Origin: Sambucus nigra
Taxonomy: Eukaryota > Streptophyta > Magnoliopsida > Dipsacales > Adoxaceae
Reading direction: 5' to 3'
DNA length: 64,000 nt
Assembly (NCBI GenBank): GCA_949130495.1
Contig: OX422211.1
Location: 539,340,872 to 539,404,871 of the forward strand
Positions 36,061 through 46,535 of the stretch are shown here, one piece after another. The notes under the pieces were generated by a model, which was not told where the DNA came from, did no database searches, and saw nothing but the letters and a program-made list of their open reading frames with translations. Both the position numbers and the translations under genes were made by a program. How positions within the stretch are numbered: the first letter of the stretch is position 1; each line of letters opens with the position of its first letter.

Positions 36061-37368
36061 TTACTGATCATACTTCTTTAAATGATCTGCATTCCAGGGG
36101 TTGGAAAAGGGTTCCCCTTCTAGGTTTTCTAGTCTATAGGACCTTGGGACAACTTCATCGATGACCCTATATGGGCCGTGCTAATTAGGATGGAGTTTGT
36201 TGGGCTTCTGCCAAGTCTTTTTGAGGACCAAGTCCCCCACTGCAATTGGTCTCTGTCTCACCCTCTGATTGTAAAACCTTGCAGCCCTCTGCTGGTAGGC
36301 GGCTTGCCTTATCTCTACGTCTTCCCTCCTTTCCTCAATCAGGTCTAAGTCAAGTCTCCTCTCTTCCGTATTTCTCTGGGGGTCATACATTTGGACCCTA
36401 TGAGTAGGAAATCCAATCTCAGTGGGGATGACGGCTTCTGAGCCATAAGCTAGCATGAATGGGGTCTCCCCGGTATAGGTCTTTGTCGTCATCCTGTAGG
36501 CCCATAGTACGACATATAACTCTTCAACCCATATTCCTTTTGCCTCCTCAAGTATCTTCTTGATCCCGTCTAGGATCGTCCTGTTTGTGACTTCCGTTTT
36601 CCCATTATCCTGAGGTCGGCCTGGGGTAGAGAAGAATTGTTTGATAGTCACCCTTTCACAGTACTTCTCGAGAGAGGTATTTTTTAATTGAGTCCCATTA
36701 TTCGAGATGAGGGTGTTAGGGAGGAAATATCTGCATATAATGTTTTTCCAGATGAACTGGAAGGTCTTCTCCTCGGTAATAGTGACCATCGGCTCTGCCT
36801 CCACCCATTTTAAAAAATAATCAATTACCACGATGAGGAACCGGTAGTTGTTGATGGCCCTAGGCAAGGGTCCTACTAGGTCTATCCCCCACACTGCAAA
36901 TGGCCATGGGGAAGTAATGAAGGTGAGAGGCTGATGGGTCTGGTGAGGGATGATGGCAAATCTTTGACATTTATCACACTTCTTTACATATGCTGTGGCA
37001 TCTTTCCCAAAGGTCGGCCACCAGTATCCCTGGGTGATCACCCTCTTCGCCAGAGACCTGCCCCCAATGTGGCTTGAACATGACCCCTCGTGCACATCTT
37101 GCAAAATGCGTGGGACTTCAGATGGGTTCACACACCTAAGTAAGGGGAGCAAAAACCCTTTCTTGTACAAGGTGTCTCCGATGACGGTGAATTTCGCAGC
37201 TCTGTATCTTAGCTTCTTCCTTTATTACCTTTCTTCTGGCATCTCCCCCTCTTTAATGTATCTGATCAGAGGGTCCATCCATGAAGCTTCCCTGTTCATA
37301 TGTAAGGAAGAGCCAAGCCTCCTCTCTTCCGGTGGAGGGAGTGGTGGTGGTGGCATCTTAGGTGCCAT
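36061..37368 (-). pseudogene. Gag-start/integrase fusion, broken (element D)
   Basis: It begins MAPKMPPPPLPPPEERR at 37368, the kind of start expected for Tat gag, and passes in the same frame into integrase, whose N-terminal border reads ASWMDPLIRYIKEGE. The zinc region is intact (HEGSCSSHIGG, CDKCQ). The core has GIDLVGPLP (first Asp), but the second catalytic Asp is Asn (LISNNG, against LISDNG in element C). The Glu motif DNGKTEVTNRT is present. In-frame stops are TAA TAA near 37220 and TAG in place of Trp at 36181. It ends NPWNADHLKKYDQ at 36061. The frame is otherwise continuous over about 430 codons. Confidence 0.88.
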
Positions 37369-37531
37369 GTGTTTAAGCTATGAACAGCTGAACCGGAAAA
37401 AAGACTGGTGAGCTTGAGAACTTTAGTGGGTCTCTTTCAATGGTGAAACATCTCCTCTCAGGGGGAGAACTGGCTCACCACCAGAGTGCCCAGTGAGGTG
37501 AAGCTGTATTCAAGGAAGAGATGTCTTCTCG

Positions 37532-37551
37532 TTCCCACAGACGGCGCCAAA
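37532..37551 (-). other. Tat-type primer binding site (D)
   Basis: The minus strand reads TTTGGCGCCGTCTGTGGGAA, the standard Tat form, directly after the LTR end. Confidence 0.92.
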
Positions 37552-38069
37552 CTGATGATGCTGAAATCTAACACCACCAGATAAGTAATGATGAGCTCAA
37601 ACAATAGTAACCATGGAAGCCATATAGATGTAAGTGTATATGTGTGTAAGTGTATAGAAGTGGATGGGTATAAGAGGAATAAGACAATGATGTATAGTGG
37701 TTCAGCCAATTAGGCCTACATCCACTGTGAGTGTGTGCTCCACTAGGTATGAAACTGATGATGCTAAAATCTAGCACCACCAGATAAGTAATGATGAGCT
37801 CAAACAATAGTAACCATGGCAGCCATAGAGATGTAAGTGTATATTTGTGTAAGTGTATAGAAGGGGATGAGTATAAGAGGAATAAGACAATGATGTATAG
37901 TGGTTCATCCAATTAGGCCTACATCCACTGTGAGTGTCTGATCCACTAAGTATGGGCACTAATGGTCTTGGATACAATGCACATAAGCTCACTTTCTCTC
38001 TCTAGAAGCAGAGTTTCAGCTAGGGTTACAATTATCGATCCATCCTTTTGTAGGGTTGTAGGTGACAAG

Positions 38070-38199
38070 TATATATAGGTCTTAGGGGGGTGTAGTGTAC
38101 CCCCCAAGTATGCATGGTGCACGTGAATGATCATTTAGCCAGTCTTCTGTTGACACCTGTAGATGCCAAATGATGACATAATATTCCCTCACGTGAGGG
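38070..38199 (-). promoter_or_regulatory. Tat LTR promoter: G-box palindrome and TATA box (D 5')
   Basis: CCCTCACGTGAGGG at 38186-38199 and TATATATA at 38070-38077, at the same spacing as in the 3' LTR. Confidence 0.65.
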
Positions 38200-38368
38200 T
38201 GTGATTTTGTTATAACGGTCTTCGACGTGCCATGTGAGACTCACGCGCACTGTTCCACACGTCTCCCAAGCCACGCGCTGTGATGATATCACCCTCGGCC
38301 TATGATATGAGGCCGAGGGCAAAGTTCCTTTCGGCAGTGAGTCTGGCCCAATTTGGGCCTCGTACTGT

Positions 38369-38692
38369 CATACCCTCGAAGGGTCATCTGGGCCTGATGG
38401 AGGGTCGGCCCCTTGAAGGGTCGTCTGAGCCTGATGGAGGGTCGATCCCTTGAAGGGTCGTCTAGGCCTGATCAAGGGTCGTCTGGGCCTGATGGAGGGT
38501 CGGCCCCTTAAAGGGTCATCTGGGCCTGATGAAGGGTCGGCCCCTTGAAGGGTCGTCTTGGCCTGATGGAGGGTCGGCCCCTTGAAGGGTCGTCTGAGCT
38601 TGATGGAGGGTCGGCCCCTTGGACCCCTTGGACGGTCGTCTGAGCCTGATGGAGGATCGGCCCCTTGGAGGGTCGTCTGGGCCTGATGGAGG
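38369..38692. repeat. ~37-bp GC-rich tandem repeat in D 5' LTR
   Basis: Same unit as at 30829-31112, with a different number and order of units. Confidence 0.9.
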
Positions 38693-38766
38693 GTTATGAG
38701 ACAATCTTGGGCTCGTCTTGTTGGAGGGCGACCTCGGCCTGACCGAGGGTATAAATGGGCATATCA

Positions 38767-39488
38767 CCGATGGCACATCAATAAATTTGTTCCCGTGATA
38801 TTTTGTATTTTAAACATGTTGCCAATAGTTCAAATATAAATATTGTTGGCCATCCCATGGTACACTTACTCGTCATGGCTAGGTGTAAACCATGTTGATA
38901 GCGCGGTTAACATAATTCATTTTTTTTTCTAGCATATTAAAATTTTAAAACAACATCTCCATAAATGACGATTTTCTTCCATTCCCATTCCTTCCAAAAT
39001 AGGACATAATTCAAAATCCAAACAACCATGTTTAATATTTAATTACAAAAAAATGATGCATAACATATTTGATGAGAATCTTCGTGAATGATGTACAATA
39101 ACCAAGTGAATGGTATTATTTGTCTCCATGTCTATGTCCATACTTGTTCAACATAACCTGTCTAAAAGTCATTGACAAAATGCATACGCGTATCGAGTGT
39201 GGATGAACAACCACCTCAATCTAAATATAAAAAACACCGAATTAGTATAGACCATGAATTTTTAATTACAAAGATAATATGTTACCTCATTTCATACTCT
39301 TTCACCCCATACCCGACCTTTTCCTTCGTTCTTCTTTTTTAATTCTTTAATGTGGAAATCCCAATTCTATAGAAGTACAACAATATTGTGAAGTTAGGTT
39401 CATGTTATATAAATATCTTAATGGATAAAATAAAATAAGATATTTAAACTAAATCTTACCTTATCGAATAAGGCATGGTATCAATGAA
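38767..39488. other. Spacer, no gene seen
   Basis: AT-rich flank of element D. It may be part of the Helitron-derived segment that follows, but I see nothing that proves it. Confidence 0.5.
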
Positions 39489-39800
39489 CTATAGACATGC
39501 ATTACAATAAAACTTTTGGATAAACAATGATAGTTGTAGAGTTAGGTTCGTCTTGTGGTAGAAGAAGACGTACTCATTTGAAGACGCACATCTCGAAAGT
39601 GCAACATATAATTGCCCATAACTATAAACTGGTGTACGCAAATTAATCTCAACATATTTTACTGACTGACCCAAAGATTGATTAATTATCATTATGAATG
39701 CAAGATGTACAGGGAATTAATGCCTTGACATTTGGAAAGGAAAATCTGAAGAAGGCGGTGTTAAAGATTTTTTGGGAATGAAGATTTCGAATTGACTTAG
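39489..39800 (-). pseudogene. Helitron helicase C-terminal fragment
   Basis: A single frame resembles the end of the PIF1-like helicase of plant Helitrons. It has EIFIPKKSLTPPSSDFPF (usual form: IPR..L.PSD..LPF), a stop in the RRQ position, [18 protein letters not shown] (usual FPV.LAFAMTINKSQGQ) and [12 protein letters not shown] (helicase motif VI). Rep and the other helicase motifs are not visible upstream. Helitrons move by rolling-circle replication; this is a dead fragment. Confidence 0.82.
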
Positions 39801-41816
39801 GTCTTCATACATCTGCATAGGTATTATATATTACAAAATACTTAACAATAACCCTTTAAAGTTTTAAGAGATAAGCAAATACATACCTCTCCATAGAATA
39901 TCATTCTAAAGGTTGGGGGAGTTAGTCTTTTTTCTGTATCGTAAGATAAGAATTTTCTATAAATATATTAACCAAAAAGAAAACATATGTAAAATAAAAC
40001 AAACAAATATATGTAAAAGTTTTTAGAGAATAATTCAAGCACAACTTAATTAGAATGCCCAAACAAAAGTATTTTCTGGTCAATCTTCAATGAACATGTG
40101 ATTTTTTTATAATAAAGAGTAAAAATAAATTTTATACCAAATAAAAAGTAAAAGTATGGCTTGAATGTGTTCACATTCATTTTGGTAAAAACTGAACCAT
40201 AAGCTGAAGACCAACCATTAAAACTATTAAAATTAATCCTTAAAACTATTAAAATTAACCGACCCAACTGAATACCCAGTTTAAACATAACGCTGTCAAC
40301 AAAAAATACCAGACCTAGCTTAAAACCCATAAGCATGTATATCCTTACACAATATGAACTAAGAAGTAAGCATATGGTACATTGAATATATTCATATAAA
40401 TGATAGATATTCATACATATTACACACGTATTTATGTTATGAATCTAGAAATGGACAAAAGAGACTTAAAACAGTTAAAGAGTTGGCAGGAAAAAGAAAA
40501 AAAGCCTCAAGTTGAGGCATGAAATGCATTATAAAGCCAACTTAAAAGCCAATTAAATAAGGCACGAAATGTAGTTGTAAGGCCAACACGCACGAACAAA
40601 GGTCAATTTAGTTACACTAATTAAAACAGTTAAAATGCAGTCTTAAGTTGTGGCATTAAGGACTCGTGCAAGTGCATTTTAACTGAGATGAGCCGTGATG
40701 AAATTTTACGCCAAAAGCGTTGGCAGAAAAAAAGAAAAAAGTCTCAAGTTGAGGCATGAAATTCATTATAAGGCCAACATGCACGAGCAAAAGTCAGTTC
40801 AGTTACAATCCTTTCTTTTAACTATGAGAAAAAATTAAAACACGTTTGAACAAAGGCCAACACGTATAAACAAATTCCATTAAAACCACTGAATGTTTAA
40901 CAAAATATAAAAGCTGGATGTATCTATAACAAATGACCCGGTTATTTTTGAGTCATCGTTTAAATGAAAGCTCTGCAAACAAAATCCTTCCAAGACCCCA
41001 TATTTGTCACATTAGTCATTTGTGATAAGTTAAAAAAAACACGGATGGGTAGGGTTGTTTGATGCCAAAATGGGTAAATTTACATAATTTTTTTTATGAC
41101 ACCCATTTTCGATACACTGTTTAACCCATAAATGCAAATATAAGCCTGTCTTTTGTAACCCATGAATACAAATGCGTGTATGTTTTAAGAAAATAACTTA
41201 AGATTACATACATAAGCAGTTTATTACATAACCACTGAATGTTCAAAAAAGTTTAAAAGTCGGCCCAAGTTATTTTTTTAACAAATGACCAAAATCTCTA
41301 CAAGTTACCTTCAGTTTCTTCACCCTCAAACTGAACACACACCTTATTTCTTCACTTTTTATTTTTCTTCGTTCTCGTTTTAATTTTTACCCTCGTTTCT
41401 TATTATTTGTTTCTCTTTTTAGTTTTTGATTTTTCTGAAAGGTTGCAAAAAATTGCGGATGAATACAAGTATGTACAGATAACTTGACATTACATACATA
41501 CATACATACATACATATAGATAACTTGACATACACAAAAGTTTCAAGTTTTAAGCAAAAGTTCTTGCATGAAGAATGAAGAAGAAGTTCCAGCAAAAATT
41601 TCTCTCTAAGATGAATCAACAACAAAGGAATAAGAAATATAAAAGGGTTTTGTCTACTTATCTTGCATGAATAAGTGTCTTAGATTGTCTTAGATTGCCT
41701 TAGGTTGTCTACTCCATCCACTCTAGTGGTTGTGAGTTCCAATTAAAAAGATCAATATCTAAGTTTTTTTTATTGTGTTTAAGGAAACATCCGAAAAACC
41801 CAAAGGGACCAAAAAT
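39801..41816. other. Unassigned AT-rich segment
   Basis: No recognised domain. Two diverged direct repeats share AAAGAAAAAA.GCCTCAAGTT, GAGGCATGAAAT, CATTATAA.GCCAAC and CACGA.CAAA.GTCA (about 40485-40610 and 40725-40805). A (TACA)n run lies at 41490-41515. It could be Helitron body, unproven. Confidence 0.45.
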
Positions 41817-43938
41817 TGTGTAAAACACTCACACTCATATCACCAAATATTAATATTACACCATTAATTAAGTTTCTCATACTTAATTTACCTTGAGAGA
41901 TACACTATCGGTCTTCTCTACCATCAAACATAAGTAGAATAAACACGCTTGTATATATTTATCACACCATAATATATACGACTACAACATCTCTCGGAAT
42001 GGACACCACGATCCATGCATACTCTGCTATCAAATCCATGTACCTCTAATACCAAATCAGGGATTATCGGTTTAAAATGTCTCTTTGAACCATAAACCAA
42101 ACAACTCACAATGGAGACAAACATAGTTCTAAGCCTTTGGGATATGCACATACCTAACATCTCATAATTACCCGCCAGTTCCACCAATAAACTACACATA
42201 GTGAGATTCCCAAAGTTTTATTTTGTGGGGAACACATTCATACCTCACTGGAATCGACAAGGTGGGATCGCCCTTTGCGCAGAACCTCCCGTGATAGCAG
42301 ATAACGTAGGCATGTTCCCACACATAACAAATTACATAATAGGTATTCACACAACCTATATAGATATATATCTTCACTATAGATATACACACAACCTATA
42401 ATACAACCCGCATATAGTATTTATATCTTTCGAATACTCAACGTACTAATGATTCACACGTATTATTATTTCCATATTTTTCGAGTATCACTCACTACCC
42501 GAAGGGTCCTAATTATCCCTTAAGTAAATTTGAGTAATAAAACATTCCTATCCTATTGGTATTGATTTTAGGTTATCGTTTACTCTTCCCATAACCCAAA
42601 TTCCAAATTCTCGACGCACAACACAGTCGGCTAACTATCTTCAGTTCTAGTCCTAATTCGACACCCATTAAGATTAAATCGGCCTTAACTATATGTCTAA
42701 TGATATTCTCTAAGTCTTTATATCATTACCAAACTATCTCCAAGGTTTCCTATAATTAGTTTTGTGCGGAAGTATAACATAAATTACATAACTTAACAAA
42801 ACTGGGCAGCCGAATCGATTCGATCTTACAGCCGAATCGATTCGCACCTGACAGTTTGTCTTCTTCGTTGCTGTTACGAGTTTTCACCTTTAAAACCTAT
42901 GAAACCTCCATCAAACTTCCCCAAACTCCCTTCCAACATACTAAAACCTCAAACATATGCCTAGGGACAATATGTAACATAAATAACACATCAAAACTAT
43001 AAGAAATATATTCAAGAACCGATTAAATCTGAAAATTCATTAAACACTAGTTTATGGTGTTCTTCATGCATATTTATCAATATATCCTGATTTCTTTCAA
43101 GTTATTCAACATGAATTATCTAATTTCGTATTATCTACATATAGGGATTTATTCTACATGAATTCCTACCCGAATCATGAATTTCACCTAGCCAAATCCC
43201 AAGAAATCATTTAAATCATGAAATTGAAACCCTACGCAACATGGGTATTTTAAAAAGCTTAAAATGATGCAAGATAAACACTTGCCTGGATAAAGCATGT
43301 GTGATTTTTGTTCTAAGATGATGTGGTTGATCTTTTCTTGCTCCAATCACAAATCTGGAAACGTTGGTGATGCGAAAAGTTGTCGAATGACCTAAATGTC
43401 TTCTCCTCTGCCTCTCCTATGGGCTCCTCTCTATCCCAAGTGTTGTAACCCTATCCCATAACTCAAAGGGGTTGATATGACACTCAAATTTGGGTGTTCA
43501 TTCCACCCTAGGCTCCTAAATGATCGAAACGCACTTACGTGGTGTCGGGTTGGTCTAAAACTGCCCGAGACTCAATCAGTACACCCGACTACACTATTTC
43601 GACTATTTCAACCCTTTCAGAATCAACTGTGACCTCCAAATTGTCATCCAAGTCACTCGACATAAATTTTCTATCTCGACCTCAATATAATCTACACGCA
43701 ACTCCCGATTGAGATATAACACAGTCACGTCGATATCACTCGCTACAACATATAATAATTATCATAAGTTATTTACTCTTGAATTAGTAACTTTATTCTA
43801 CAAATATTAATCATTATCACTCCCGATTAATATTTTAATAGACACGTAATATTTAGTTCAATTAAATTATGACACACGTGTAATTTAAAATACCCAAATT
43901 AATTAAATTCTAAATACTCAGAAATACAGGGTGTTACA
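41817..43938 (-). mobile_element. Tekay-like LTR H, solo or truncated
   Basis: The right end GGGTGTTACA (43938), and so a minus-strand start TGTAACACCC, plus layout match LTR families A, G and F. A block with CCATGCATACTCTGCT, two exact CGAATCGATTCG palindromes (42811 and 42833), a CACTTGCCT motif and a TTTCGACTATTTCAACCCTTTCAG block near the right end are shared with G. The left end may be TGTGTAAAACACTCACACTC (41817), but no target duplication matches, so that boundary is uncertain. Confidence 0.65.
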
Positions 43939-44093
43939 GTTAGGGCCTTGTAAATAAGATTCACATATGCAAGTATGGTCTCTCACCATTGAATATATGT
44001 GGTGCCTTGGAATTTAAAATGTTTAAAACAAATGAGTCATAGCGATTAAAATAGTAAAATAAAAGAGATCTAGGGTTGATTTGAATGATTTAT

Positions 44094-45258
44094 TGAAAAG
44101 GGGAGGACCCTCTAATTTAGGCAACACACGATGGGATATACATCTTTTTGAAATCATTAGATTTTATCAAATTTCAAGCTTTAGACATTTTTCACCCAAT
44201 TAAAAATTTTCACCAAACAAGTTGTAGTGATTAAACCAATTTTATCCTTTTAAACCTAAGCATGCATCTAGATGGTTTTGAAGATAAAATAAAACAATCA
44301 CACAGTGCGTCGATGCACAAGGAATACCAACAACGAGAAAAACCTCGAATGACCCAGCCAAAAAAATAACTAATGACATAAATTTACAAAGACAGGATAA
44401 TAGACTTACACTAACAACTCGACTCCACAAGACGTGACGCTCTTCCTTCTTAACCACTCTTCCGCCATTTCATGCAAGAGTCCACCCATGCAACTGTCAC
44501 AATGCACGAGTCCATGTACGCCTCGGTGTCCATCAATCCAGGCTAAGCAACCATCTCTATCGCAATGGAATCCACCAGATGAAATAGGATCCCTCTCATA
44601 CAGATCAAGAGAGATGAAACATGGTGCTCAAAACATAAGATCCATAGCATATGATTTATTATTCTTGGATCTTTAAACAAGATGGGTGATATAGGGTTTT
44701 GTAAACTAATATTCTAAATTCATTTTTAGCCCAAAAGTCTTAAAAAATCTGTATCAGTTTGCCCTTAAATAGGCAGGTGCAAAAATCGAGGAGGCTACAG
44801 GTTGTTCGAACGACATAAAATATCATTCGAATGACATATTCTATCTTGTTTGAAAGACGTTTTAAATGACAGGTTTCCGTCAAGGTAGACACACGTCGTT
44901 CAGACGACTCTATATGTTGCCAGGAAGAGAAACTAAAAATGTTTTGTTTTCTATTAAAAAAATAAAAAATAGGTTTCAAAACCAATTTAGATAAAAAAAT
45001 AATCACCCCAAAATAGATGTAAGGACCATAATTCAATAGCATTCATACATGAGGATCCTTGATAAGCTTGAAGACGAACATAACACAAAACTTGGAACAC
45101 AATATCCATTATTTGAAGCTTTGCCCATACGTATTCAACAAACCACGTCATAGGCTTATATAATCTACAAATACATCTATTTTATGACTCAAACATTTTT
45201 TCTGGAATAAATCCAATATATATATACAAATTAAATCTCTTGGAAATTTGTCCTTATA
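44094..45258 (-). mobile_element. Element B 3' LTR
   Basis: The left end TGAAAAGGGGAGGACCC matches 61108 onward. The right end on the minus strand reads TATAAGGACAAATTTCC, one base changed from TGTAAGG. Palindromes of the GTTCGAAC type lie at 44796-44916. Confidence 0.75.
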
Positions 45259-46535
45259 AATCTCCGCCTTTGGCTAATCCGGGACAAAACCAAACAGAAA
45301 CCCTATGGTCCGTTAAGCTCTATAAAAAAGGCTCTTCTACAACACCCAATAGGAAAAAAATACAGATCCTTGACACAAACTTGAGTATCTCTGATTTCTT
45401 AATTAAACCCGCACATTTAAACACACCTTTAAAATGCAAAGAGAATATAACAATATAAATACGTATAAGAAATAAACATCAAGTTATGTCTAAAAATCTC
45501 AATCTAGAACGACGTATTCCCCCTAAGATGAAGATATCCTAATCATTCAAGAAAAGATACCATTTCTCCCCTTTTTGTTCAAGAATAGACAAAATAAGAT
45601 AGCATAATCAATTCTCCCCTTTTAAGAAAATAATAACATATACCAATCCCCCCCCCCAAAGAATGAAAGAAATATATATAAAAGATCAAAACCCCCCCTA
45701 AATGTGATACCAATAATAACAGTGAGGGATAAGGAAATGAAATCATGCAATGGTGTAAAGTGTACCAATTTGAAATTGCAATATGAGCAACATCAAGCAC
45801 AATTAACCAAAACAATGAATAACAAATATCCACATCAATGCAAAATGATACCAATGAGCATACAGAATAAGGCATGATTAAAAACATGAAATAACCAATT
45901 TGAAAACCAAAATTTCAAAGAATATGATGAGAGATATCGATATGATCACGAAGCATGTCTAAATTATTTAACAATGAGGCATATGACACATATGGATTAA
46001 ATTGTAAACTGCAGACTCAAAACCACACACTATCATACATATAATATGAAAAAATATACCAATGAATTTTTGGCACACACACACACACACATATACATAC
46101 ATACATACATACATATATATATAACCAAAATACATCGCATGGAAAACGGAGTGAAGTGGATCCAAACACACCAATATGTCATACCAAATGTGTAAAACCA
46201 AAATACAAGAAAATAAATAATCTTTTTGGGTTTTTCTAAGAGTTTTCAAAACATAAACAAAAACTAAACTCAAAAGACAAACAAAATCTTTTTGTATTTT
46301 TCAATAAGACTTACATAAAGAAAAATATAATGCAAAAAGTATACATGTCATAATCCTAGCAAAAGCTTATATAATGAAGCACAGACTAGAATATGAAAGA
46401 CAAACAACATACACCTAGAAAAGATATATCATGAGATGTAAACTAGGGTATGTAAACAATGCTAACACAATCACTCGTAATATATAGCATGAGAAGAGTC
46501 ATGTGCAAGCAAATGATAATCATGAAGTCTAACAT
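45259..46535 (-). mobile_element. Element B polypurine tract and 3' spacer
   Basis: The minus strand of 45259-45274 reads GCCAAAGGCGGAGATT directly before the LTR. Upstream are several G-tracts (as C-runs on the plus strand near 45519, 45568, 45616, 45650 and 45692), like those in 900-1110 on the left. It contains (CA)n and (TACA)n runs at 46074-46113. No pol sequence is seen. Confidence 0.65.

Larger units (their letters stand above)
30209..38766 (-). mobile_element. Tat-type gypsy element D, integrase-only
   Basis: An 8.56-kb element on the minus strand with both LTRs, primer site, polypurine tract and a nearly matching target duplication (CCAAT at 30204-30208, CCGAT at 38767-38771). From its 5' end: LTR, primer site, a short gag-like start joined in frame to integrase, a 98-bp tandem array, the antisense gene, the polypurine tract and the 3' LTR. 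Gag core, protease, reverse transcriptase and RNase H are absent, so it depends on other elements for movement. It is related to element C but clearly a different family (different LTR length and repeats). Confidence 0.9.
37553..38766 (-). mobile_element. Element D 5' LTR with a 203-bp duplication
   Basis: 1214 bp. The LTR's primer-side end is present twice in tandem: 37553-37755 and again from 37756, both starting TGATGATGCT and both preceded by AAAC. The second copy continues into the rest of the LTR. The first carries small differences (CTCCACTAGGTATGAAAC). Confidence 0.92.

Noticed and set aside
41817..43938. Target duplication for LTR H
   Set aside because: Bases next to the proposed ends (AAAAT or AATTG, and GTTAG) do not match, so none is claimed.
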